A DNA stretch of 64,000 nucleotides, from the NCBI RefSeq assembly GCF_003071065.1, contig NZ_QCXX01000001.1, positions 1,298,971-1,362,970 on the forward strand, in the 5' to 3' direction. Each line of letters begins with the position of its first letter. Within the stretch, counting starts at the first letter, position 1. The stretch comes from Sphingobacterium athyrii. GTDB lineage: Bacteria; Bacteroidota; Bacteroidia; Sphingobacteriales; Sphingobacteriaceae. This document shows positions 57,951-64,000 of this stretch, one piece after another. The translations under genes and the position numbers were made by a program. The notes beneath the pieces were generated by a model. It was not told the DNA's origin. It was given only the letters and a program-made list of their open reading frames with translations, and did not search any database.

Positions 57951-58733
57951 ATGAAATCAATAAAAGAAATTCTATACTGTCTGAGCCTACCGCTCTCCAT
58001 TTTGCTGATCATGGCCTTCAAAGGATTTGCAGATGACAAAAAACTGGTAAATATCAAAAGCCACAATGCGGACAAAAGTTTTGCCTTAGTCGAGCTCTTC
58101 ACCTCGGAAGGATGCTGGAGCTGTCCTCCGGCAGATGAACTGATCGCAAAACTCGAAAAAAACAATCAGAACAAAAAACTTTTCATCATGGCTTTTCATG
58201 TCGATTATTGGGACCATCAAGGATGGAAGGACCGCTTCAGCCAGAGTAAATTTACCGAAAGACAAAAACAGTATGCGACATGGATGAACCTCAGTACATG
58301 CTATACTCCACAGATGGTCATCAACGGCAAGACAGAAATGGTAGGTTCAGAAACGGGCAAAGTACTCCAGGGTATCCAGTCCGCACTACTGGAAACACAC
58401 CCCGAAAACCTGAGGTTAAAAGTGGAGCAGAAAGAAGGGAAAAATATACAGGTAAGCTATACATCAACTTCGAATGCAAAAAATACAGACATCCTTGTAG
58501 CACTGGTCCAAAAACACGCTTCTTCACAGGTATCAGCCGGAGAAAATGCAGGTAAATCCCTCTTGCATGTTCAGGTTGTACATGAACTGCAGAGCCACAG
58601 GATAAAAGCACAGGATAGTTTTTCTTTTAAGCTGCCCGACACGAAAAATCAATGGGAAATTATTGCATTCGAGCAGAACCAGAAGTCAGGGGAAATCATT
58701 GATGCCACAAGTATTAGTTTATCGCATCAATAG
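57951..58733 (+). CDS. DUF1223 thioredoxin-fold protein
   Basis: The protein has 260 residues with a signal segment (about 10-27) and a thioredoxin-like DUF1223 domain: FTSEGCWSCPPAD with Cys55 and Cys58, AFHVDYWDHQGWKD, and YTPQMVING (the cis-Pro region). The function is unknown; a redox role in the periplasm is likely. It probably shares a transcript with the DsbD-alpha gene. Confidence 0.88.
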   Translation: MKSIKEILYCLSLPLSILLIMAFKGFADDKKLVNIKSHNADKSFALVELFTSEGCWSCPPADELIAKLEKNNQNKKLFIMAFHVDYWDHQGWKDRFSQSKFTERQKQYATWMNLSTCYTPQMVINGKTEMVGSETGKVLQGIQSALLETHPENLRLKVEQKEGKNIQVSYTSTSNAKNTDILVALVQKHASSQVSAGENAGKSLLHVQVVHELQSHRIKAQDSFSFKLPDTKNQWEIIAFEQNQKSGEIIDATSISLSHQ

Positions 58734-58857
58734 CTCTACTCGTACTTTTAAGAGGTCCGGATTCAACAGTTTCCAGTTGCCAGGCATATTTGCCGGCGCA
58801 TGTTCAGGGCATGCTTGTAGATCTGCCATAGCACGACAAAGCGGCAATCTAACCTTT

Positions 58858-58883
58858 ATTCCTCCAAAATATTTTGGGGGAAT
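58858..58883. repeat. 26-bp near-perfect palindrome
   Basis: ATTCCTCCAAAAT is followed directly by ATTTTGGGGGAAT; only one base pair breaks the symmetry (T at 58863 against G at 58878). It has no loop, so a dimeric protein-binding site is more likely than a terminator, although it lies 125 bases after the DUF1223 stop and could serve as a weak one. Confidence 0.5.
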
Positions 58884-58995
58884 ATTTATGCTATGTCAAC
58901 GCTCATGCATTCGGTCAAGAAAGAAATACGATTACCATCAAATTAGAACCACCAAGGTTGAGGCATGTAATCCATGCTGATATTAAGTGAGATCA

Positions 58996-59091
58996 TGTCC
59001 ATTTCAACATTTCAAAAGCTGGCCTCAACAAGTTATATGTCCAATTCAACCGTTTTGAACTTTCTATAGGCGGTGGTTAAAAGTAATTTTA
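58996..59091 (+). promoter_or_regulatory. Phased repeat array and promoter of the cytochrome P460 gene
   Basis: TCAAC boxes occur at 59004-59008, 59025-59029 and 59046-59050, exactly 21 bases apart. The first and third are within TGTCCATTTCAACA and TGTCCAATTCAACC. The third is part of a 17-base element (59035-59051) matching 55804-55820 at 16 of 17 positions. Downstream TTTC (59061-59064), 19 bases and TAATTTTA (59084-59091) form a weak promoter at the same spacing as in the epoxide hydrolase promoter. Direct repeats two helical turns apart are typical of LytTR-regulator sites. Confidence 0.55.
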
Positions 59092-59112
59092 CTTTACAAA
59101 CGAGCAAATACA

Positions 59113-60132
59113 ATGAAGCAAATAAAACGAATCAAATTGATAAACATCCTATTCCTCTGCATTGTTGCAGGTTTTACATCGTTGCAATTTTTCAATAAAC
59201 CGATAGAACAGAAACCTGTTACCGGCCACATGCGCAACGTACCCAAACAGGTCGAACATATTCTGGAACGGTCCTGTTATAACTGCCACTCTAATGAACA
59301 GCAGCTTTCTTTCTTTGATAAAGTAGCACCTATTTCGTGGACCGTGAACAAAGATATTGCCCGTGCAAGGGAAGTGATGAATTTTTCCGAATGGGATAAA
59401 CTCTCAGATGCGGAACAAAAAGGGAAATTTTATGCCATCTTCAATATGGTCAACGCCGGCAAAATGCCGCTCCCCTCTTATTCCCTTACACATCCCGGAT
59501 CTAAATTATCAGCAAGCGAGGTGGATATCATAAAACAGTATGCACTTTCCCTGTCGGCAAAAGATGGTTTCATACCTACTGTAGCTGCTGAACAGCAAAA
59601 AGAAACGAGGGCTACGCCAACGTTCAAAACTGCCCCCATTTCACCGAATGGCATAGCCTATAATGGTGAATTCAGGAACTGGAAAGTTATCGGAATGAGT
59701 TCTCTCATTGACAATACAATCCGCATAATCTATGGAAACGATATTGCAGTAAAAGCTATTGAGCAAGAAAACTTTCATCCCTGGCCCAATGGGAGCGCTG
59801 TGGCAAAAGCTGTGTTCAAGCAAGTACGAAAATCTAATGGCGACATTATACCCGGCGATTTTGTCAACATGCAGTATATGGTCAAAGACGGGAGAGAATT
59901 TAAAGATACAGAGGGCTGGGGGTTTGCAAAATTTAATGGCCCAGCGTTAAAACCAACGGGAAAGACTGCTCTTTTTGCCCAACAGTCATGCATCAGCTGT
60001 CACAGACAGCTCGCCGAATCAACAGGCTTCCTGTTCAATGTACCGCCAAAAGTGAATTCCAAAAAACTGATCGAACACTATTTAAAAACCGTCCAAAATG
60101 AAAAAGATATTATCTATAGTGCTGTTAAGTAG
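59113..60132 (+). CDS. Di-haem c-type cytochrome: haem-binding domain plus cytochrome P460 domain
   Basis: The protein has 339 residues with an N-terminal membrane/signal segment (about 8-27). Residues 35-155 form a haem-binding domain with CYNCH (Cys55, Cys58, His59); about 185-335 resemble the cytochrome P460 fold with CISCH (Cys293, Cys296, His297). P460 enzymes oxidise hydroxylamine or similar nitrogen compounds, but many Bacteroidota homologues have no known substrate. It should work in the periplasm and needs cytochrome c maturation from elsewhere. It overlaps the next gene by 35 bases. Confidence 0.88.
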   Translation: MKQIKRIKLINILFLCIVAGFTSLQFFNKPIEQKPVTGHMRNVPKQVEHILERSCYNCHSNEQQLSFFDKVAPISWTVNKDIARAREVMNFSEWDKLSDAEQKGKFYAIFNMVNAGKMPLPSYSLTHPGSKLSASEVDIIKQYALSLSAKDGFIPTVAAEQQKETRATPTFKTAPISPNGIAYNGEFRNWKVIGMSSLIDNTIRIIYGNDIAVKAIEQENFHPWPNGSAVAKAVFKQVRKSNGDIIPGDFVNMQYMVKDGREFKDTEGWGFAKFNGPALKPTGKTALFAQQSCISCHRQLAESTGFLFNVPPKVNSKKLIEHYLKTVQNEKDIIYSAVK

Positions 60133-60538
60133 CCTAATCTTTGGTTCATGTAGCCAAAGTCCTGAAAGAGAGACCGAGAAAATACGGTTTATGTTCAAGC
60201 CGGGAACGCTGAAATTTATCACATCGTCTTTCAATACAGATAAGCAGACCATGTCGGCATTGTACGGAAATCCACCGGCGCTATCGCTATTGTCAGATCC
60301 GGGGCATCCACTGGAGCAGCCGGCTTCCCTCAAACTCGTCACCTACCGGATGCAGGATGATCCGCATTATTTTGGAAGTAAGGTCAACGGTGAGCTTATC
60401 CTTGTAGAGAAGATACAATCCCGAAAGGACGGTCAATGGGAATATGAAACTGAATATGGGGAAATACCCCCGGATCAGTCCCGAAAACAGCGCATTGCGC
60501 TTATATTGGACAGCCAGCCTGTGAAGTTTCCCCAATAG
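60098..60538 (+). CDS. Lipoprotein overlapping the P460 gene
   Basis: It encodes 146 residues with a lipoprotein signal (IFGSC, Cys18). I do not recognise the domain; it contains KLVTYRMQDDPHYFGSKVNGEL and a short beta-rich remainder. The 35-base overlap with the cytochrome gene implies coupled translation, so it probably assists or anchors the cytochrome. Confidence 0.7.
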   Translation: MKKILSIVLLSSLIFGSCSQSPERETEKIRFMFKPGTLKFITSSFNTDKQTMSALYGNPPALSLLSDPGHPLEQPASLKLVTYRMQDDPHYFGSKVNGELILVEKIQSRKDGQWEYETEYGEIPPDQSRKQRIALILDSQPVKFPQ

Positions 60539-60579
60539 CAGATTAACTAATAATTTTTGTCCATTTAACAACTCACATA

Positions 60580-61623
60580 ATGAATACAATATTAAAGCTT
60601 AACAAAAAAGTGCTTATTACATATCTGGTAATCGCACTTACTGGAATGGAGATATCATTTCTTAAGGCGCAGCAAATTTCCGAAAGCAAACAGGCTAAGG
60701 TCAATATTTCAACCAGTTCAGCTTTCAAGAATACGGAAAAGATCAGGGCAGGGGTGCTCGATGTGGGCTATGCCGAGCTGGGGCCAAAGACCGGAAAACC
60801 TGTCATACTGCTTCATGGATGGCCATATGATATCCACAGTTTCGAAAAATCTTCGGAAATTCTCGCCGGAAAAGGTTACCATGTGCTGATCCCTTACCTC
60901 AGAGGGTATGGAACAACAACCTTTGTTTCTCCACAGACCGCACGTAATGCCCAGCAGTCGGCAGTAGCTGTGGATATCATTGCATTCATGGATGCCCTGA
61001 AGATCGATAAAGCCATCGTTGGTGGCTTTGACTGGGGGGCGAGAACGGCAGACATTATGGCGGCTCTTTGGCCGGAACGCGTTTCAGCATTGGTAGCCGT
61101 AAGCGGATATCTGATCGGGAGTCCAAAAGCAAACGAGAATCCGCTTCCGCCAAACGCTGAATTATTATGGTGGTACCAATTTTACTTTGCAAGCGAAAGA
61201 GGATACAAAGGTTATAAAATGAACACCAAAGCCTTCAATAAGCTGATCTGGAAAACAGCCTCTCCAAAATGGACTTTTGATGACGGCACATATGAACAAT
61301 CAGCCAGTGCTTTTGACAATCCTGATCATGTCGAGATTGTTATTCATAATTATCGCTGGCGACTGGGACTGGCCTCGGGAGAAAAGCAGTACGATGAATT
61401 AGAGGCTCAACTCGCTAAGTCCCCGAACATTACAGTACCAACAGTAACTTTGGAAGGTGATGCCAATGGCGCTGCATTTCCCCTTCCCGAAAATTATGCA
61501 TCCAAATATACCGGCAAGTATGTGCACCACACGTTGACCGGCGGCATCGGGCACAACTTGCCCCAGGAAGCCCCAAAAGAATTTGCAGACGCTATCATTG
61601 AAGCAAATTCGTTATCCAAATAA
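60580..61623 (+). CDS. Exported alpha/beta-hydrolase (epoxide hydrolase/dehalogenase-like)
   Basis: The protein has 347 residues with an N-terminal hydrophobic signal segment (about 11-30). HGWPYD (79-84), the nucleophile elbow GGFDWGAR with Asp151, and GGIGHNLP with His325 indicate an Asp-nucleophile alpha/beta hydrolase as in epoxide hydrolases and haloalkane dehalogenases. The segment VEIVIHNYRW fits the cap-proximal region of that group. It is the second such enzyme in this cluster, of a different subfamily from the EHN-type one at 55905. Confidence 0.85.
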   Translation: MNTILKLNKKVLITYLVIALTGMEISFLKAQQISESKQAKVNISTSSAFKNTEKIRAGVLDVGYAELGPKTGKPVILLHGWPYDIHSFEKSSEILAGKGYHVLIPYLRGYGTTTFVSPQTARNAQQSAVAVDIIAFMDALKIDKAIVGGFDWGARTADIMAALWPERVSALVAVSGYLIGSPKANENPLPPNAELLWWYQFYFASERGYKGYKMNTKAFNKLIWKTASPKWTFDDGTYEQSASAFDNPDHVEIVIHNYRWRLGLASGEKQYDELEAQLAKSPNITVPTVTLEGDANGAAFPLPENYASKYTGKYVHHTLTGGIGHNLPQEAPKEFADAIIEANSLSK

Positions 61624-61683
61624 TTTAAAAATCAAAAAGTCAATCTTGACCGCTATCTCATAACTTATATACTGTTTAATATC

Positions 61684-62082
61684 ATGAAAAATTCAACGTA
61701 CAAAAAGATTTATCTCTCAGGAAGCATCCTTATCTCATTATGGTTTGGCCTAAGCGGATTCTTTGAACTAACCCGCAATCCTGCTGTCTGGGATATCACC
61801 CGTAAATTGGGCTATCCGGAACATTTCATTTATATTCTCGGCGTTTTCAAAATCGTGGGCGTAATCATATTACTCACCCCAAACAGATTTAACAGGCTCA
61901 AGGAATGGGTTTTTGCCGGCATGCTTTTCGACATCATCTTTGCCTTCTTTTCTAAAGTTGCCGTTCTGGGTCCATCGTCAGTAGCCGATACACTGATTGC
62001 GCTTATCCTACTTTTGGTAACCTATTTTTCATTTAACCGCATATACCACATCGTTTACGCCAGCAAGGATTTGAACAGATAG
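61684..62082 (+). CDS. DoxX-family membrane protein
   Basis: The 132 residues form four membrane helices typical of DoxX/DoxX-like proteins, beginning YLSGSILISLWFGLSGFFELT and containing LGYPEHFIYILGVFKIVGVI. The family is associated with thiol-oxidation or stress complexes, mostly without proven function. It is 60 bases after the hydrolase gene. Confidence 0.85.
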   Translation: MKNSTYKKIYLSGSILISLWFGLSGFFELTRNPAVWDITRKLGYPEHFIYILGVFKIVGVIILLTPNRFNRLKEWVFAGMLFDIIFAFFSKVAVLGPSSVADTLIALILLLVTYFSFNRIYHIVYASKDLNR

Positions 62083-62120
62083 GATTTCGGTTCATCGTTA
62101 TCAAAACTTTTTTCAGTAAT

Positions 62121-62155
62121 TTGCGTGCTGCTCCCTAACAACGTTTAGCACGCAA
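62121..62155 (+). terminator. Hairpin between DoxX and histidine kinase genes
   Basis: TTGCGTGCT (62121-62129) pairs perfectly with AGCACGCAA (62147-62155) around a 17-base loop. No T run follows, so this may be a weak terminator or a regulatory hairpin in the leader of the kinase gene. Confidence 0.4.
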
Positions 62156-62192
62156 AATATATACAATTAAGAACTTTTGCCACCATAAAAAT

Positions 62193-63209
62193 ATGAAAAC
62201 CCCATTTCGCATATCCCATAAGCTGATATGGATCAGTTCTATTTCTCTTGGAATATTGACCTCTATTCCCAAGATTGCGGACCATCATTTTGTTCTTGCA
62301 GAAGGGATAGCCGATTTTGTTGTGACCACTGGATTTGCCTTACTGATCTGGTATTATAATATCTATTCCATACCGGCCTACACAAAGAAAACTGGAAGCA
62401 AAAATGTGATATCGGCACAGCTTTTCAGGGGATTGGGTGTCGGACTGCTGCTTATGTTTTTGCTTTCTTCGGTTCAGTACTATATCCTTTCCCACATTAA
62501 TTTTGGCCCAAAAATGCTGATGTACGAAGTAAGGGGCATCTTGATCAACCTCACGTTCTATATGTTCATCCATCTGCTCTATCAGACCTATCTGAACCAG
62601 CAGGTCGTCCGGGAACTGGAACGTTCGATGTCCGCAAATCTTGCAGCCCAGTACGAATTGCTCAAGCAGCAGGTCAACCCGCATTTTCTTTTCAATAGCC
62701 TCAATACTTTAAAATACATGGTAGAGAGCCAAGATGGCCAATCAACGGAGTTTATCATCAAACTTGCTGACTTTTATAGGTTCACCCTAGGAAGTCTTAA
62801 ATTAAACCTGCTGCCACTTAAAGAAGAGCTGGAAATCATGGAATCCTATGTCTATCTGCTGAAAGCACGATTTGAGGATGGACTACAAGTCTCCCAGAAT
62901 ATCCCCAGGGAAATCTACGGCACTTTCATTCCACCATTTACGCTGCAGCTGCTTGTGGAAAATTGTATTAAGCATAATATCGTTGCGCTGGATAAGCCGC
63001 TTCATATCTGTATTGATAGAGAAGGGGATTACCTGATTGTCAAAAACAATATTCAACCCCGAAAAATTCCAGAGCCCTCTACAGGACTAGGTCTTGAAAA
63101 TATTAATCAGCGTTATCTTCATCTTTCTGAACGGGAGATACAGATAATCACGGACAATGAAACATTTATTATAAAACTTCCCATTATATATGAACATCCT
63201 AATAATTGA
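62193..63209 (+). CDS. LytS-type membrane histidine kinase
   Basis: The protein has 338 residues: four membrane helices in the first 130 residues, a short coiled coil, the His_kinase domain with QQVNPHFLFNSL (His164), and an HATPase domain with LLVENCIKHN and GLGLENINQRY. It has no large sensor domain, so its signal is probably membrane or redox related. It overlaps the LytTR regulator gene by 20 bases and surely phosphorylates it. Confidence 0.92.
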   Translation: MKTPFRISHKLIWISSISLGILTSIPKIADHHFVLAEGIADFVVTTGFALLIWYYNIYSIPAYTKKTGSKNVISAQLFRGLGVGLLLMFLLSSVQYYILSHINFGPKMLMYEVRGILINLTFYMFIHLLYQTYLNQQVVRELERSMSANLAAQYELLKQQVNPHFLFNSLNTLKYMVESQDGQSTEFIIKLADFYRFTLGSLKLNLLPLKEELEIMESYVYLLKARFEDGLQVSQNIPREIYGTFIPPFTLQLLVENCIKHNIVALDKPLHICIDREGDYLIVKNNIQPRKIPEPSTGLGLENINQRYLHLSEREIQIITDNETFIIKLPIIYEHPNN

Positions 63210-63954
63210 GGACGAGATCAAAGCTGCGCGTTCCCTTGAAAACCTGATACTGAAACTGCGTCCCGAAACGAAGATCATTGCTAAAATACAGAGCGTGGAA
63301 GCAGCCATAGACTATCTCTCCAACAGTCTCTCCCCTGATATTATCTTTATGGATATCCAACTATCAGATGGTATAAGCTTTGATATTTTTAAATCGGTTA
63401 AAATTGTATGTCCAGTTATTTTCTGTACCGCATTTGGAGAATACGCAATGGATGCGATCAAAGAAAACGGGATCGACTATCTTCTTAAACCTTTTTCTGA
63501 AACTGATCTTAAAAATGCATTTGAAAAAGTCGATAATTTTAAAAATTTCTTCCAAAAGACATCTGAAAACAACCTTATTCAGCTTATCCAGAAAATCAGT
63601 GGCGAAGAGACTACAAAAAAAAGCTTTCTGGTGTTTAAGAACAACAAGTACCTGACGGTAAAAACTGCGGATATTGCTTATATATACATCAATTATACTT
63701 CACCCACAATAGTCACTTTCAAAGGTGAGCATTTTGATGTCAACCAGTCTCTGGATCAATTGGCCGCCCAATTATCCGATAAGGATTTTTTTCGTTTAAA
63801 CAGACAGTACCTGATCAGTTTTTCGGCGGTAAAGGAAGTTGAGCATTACTTTGCAAGAAAACTTTATATTAAACTCACCGTACCGACTGACGAAAAATTA
63901 CTGATCGGAAAAGAGAAAACGACAATATTCCTCAATTGGCTTGAAGACAGGTAA
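63190..63954 (+). CDS. LytTR-family response regulator
   Basis: The protein has 254 residues: receiver domain (1-118, Asp55 in IIFMDIQLSD, Lys99 in YLLKPF) and a LytTR DNA-binding domain (about 145-250, with FRLNRQYLISF). LytTR proteins bind pairs of short direct repeats about two helical turns apart and activate nearby promoters. The phased repeats before the cytochrome gene at 58996-59050 are candidate targets. The remaining 46 bases to the window end hold no gene. Confidence 0.93.
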   Translation: MNILIIEDEIKAARSLENLILKLRPETKIIAKIQSVEAAIDYLSNSLSPDIIFMDIQLSDGISFDIFKSVKIVCPVIFCTAFGEYAMDAIKENGIDYLLKPFSETDLKNAFEKVDNFKNFFQKTSENNLIQLIQKISGEETTKKSFLVFKNNKYLTVKTADIAYIYINYTSPTIVTFKGEHFDVNQSLDQLAAQLSDKDFFRLNRQYLISFSAVKEVEHYFARKLYIKLTVPTDEKLLIGKEKTTIFLNWLEDR

Positions 63955-64000
63955 GCACTGAACCCATCCATAACACAGGGGTTTAGAAATAAAGACAGAG

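Larger units (their letters stand above)
58734..59112. other. Intergenic region before the cytochrome gene
   Basis: A 379-base gap. A short frame at 58663-58980 resembles no protein and overlaps DUF1223. The gap contains a 26-bp palindrome at 58858-58883, repeated TCAAC boxes at 59004-59050, and a promoter-like pair before the cytochrome gene, all listed separately. Confidence 0.6.

Noticed and set aside
58663..58980. 105-codon frame after DUF1223
   Set aside because: It begins inside DUF1223, has no signal or domain and covers the 26-bp palindrome; probably chance.
60558..60570. Further TGTCCATTTAAC copy of the shared promoter element
   Set aside because: It lies only 22 bases before the hydrolase ATG and lacks promoter boxes at the conserved spacing; likely chance.

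Overview
The window looks like a chromosomal segment of a Bacteroidota bacterium, most likely Sphingobacteriaceae and possibly Sphingobacterium. This is inferred from gene content: SusC/SusD pairs, a hybrid two-component sensor of the polysaccharide-utilisation type, FecR/ECF sigma signalling, a fimbrillin lipoprotein, lipoproteins with Cys directly after the signal peptide, and starts without obvious Shine-Dalgarno sequences. No rRNA, tRNA, CRISPR array, integrase or transposase was seen.

Region 1 (1-5580, minus strand) is a tightly packed operon: a stand-alone receiver protein, a membrane-anchored HEAT-repeat protein, a family 2 processive-type glycosyltransferase, a TPR plus YaiO-type outer-membrane beta-barrel protein, and a DUF4838 protein cut by the window edge. 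Synthase, TPR/barrel exporter and possible glycan enzyme together resemble a synthase-dependent exopolysaccharide machine with a receiver-type input. Two tandem hairpins lie upstream. Region 2 (6048-8569) holds unlinked genes: a DUF2314 protein without an ATG start, a PhnB-like VOC protein and a secreted serine hydrolase.

Region 3 (8939-23975, minus) is a cell-surface-signalling import locus: a propeller histidine kinase without an adjacent response regulator, then ECF sigma, FecR anti-sigma, an STN-containing SusC, a SusD, a large thioredoxin-fold protein, an S41 protease and a second TlpA-like protein, ended by a strong terminator. Region 4 (24103-28235) holds surface proteins: a frameshifted collagen-like lipoprotein, a decayed fimbrillin fragment, a small peptide gene with a VAAGSA motif, and an intact fimbrillin-like lipoprotein with a FISUMP-like C-terminus. 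Region 5 (28436-31785, plus) contains a small lipoprotein, a Crp/Fnr regulator, a DUF2147-like protein, proline dehydrogenase and a NIPSNAP protein.

Region 6 (31937-55496, minus) is a pectin-utilisation locus: hybrid sensor/AraC regulator, two CE8 pectin methylesterases, SusC, SusD, a DUF4957/DUF5123-like lipoprotein, PL1 pectate lyase, GH28 polygalacturonase, an esterase, GH95, GH43 and a second esterase. Demethylation, backbone cleavage, deacetylation, side-chain trimming and import are all present. Cytoplasmic uronate catabolism must be encoded elsewhere.

Region 7 (55905-63954, plus) is a group of exported redox and hydrolytic proteins: EHN-type epoxide hydrolase, stand-alone DsbD-alpha domain, DUF1223 protein, di-haem c-type cytochrome with a P460 domain, a lipoprotein, an alpha/beta hydrolase and DoxX, followed by a LytS/LytTR pair. 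The epoxide hydrolase and cytochrome promoters share a near-identical 17-bp element at the same distance from promoter-like boxes, suggesting co-regulation, perhaps by the LytTR regulator.
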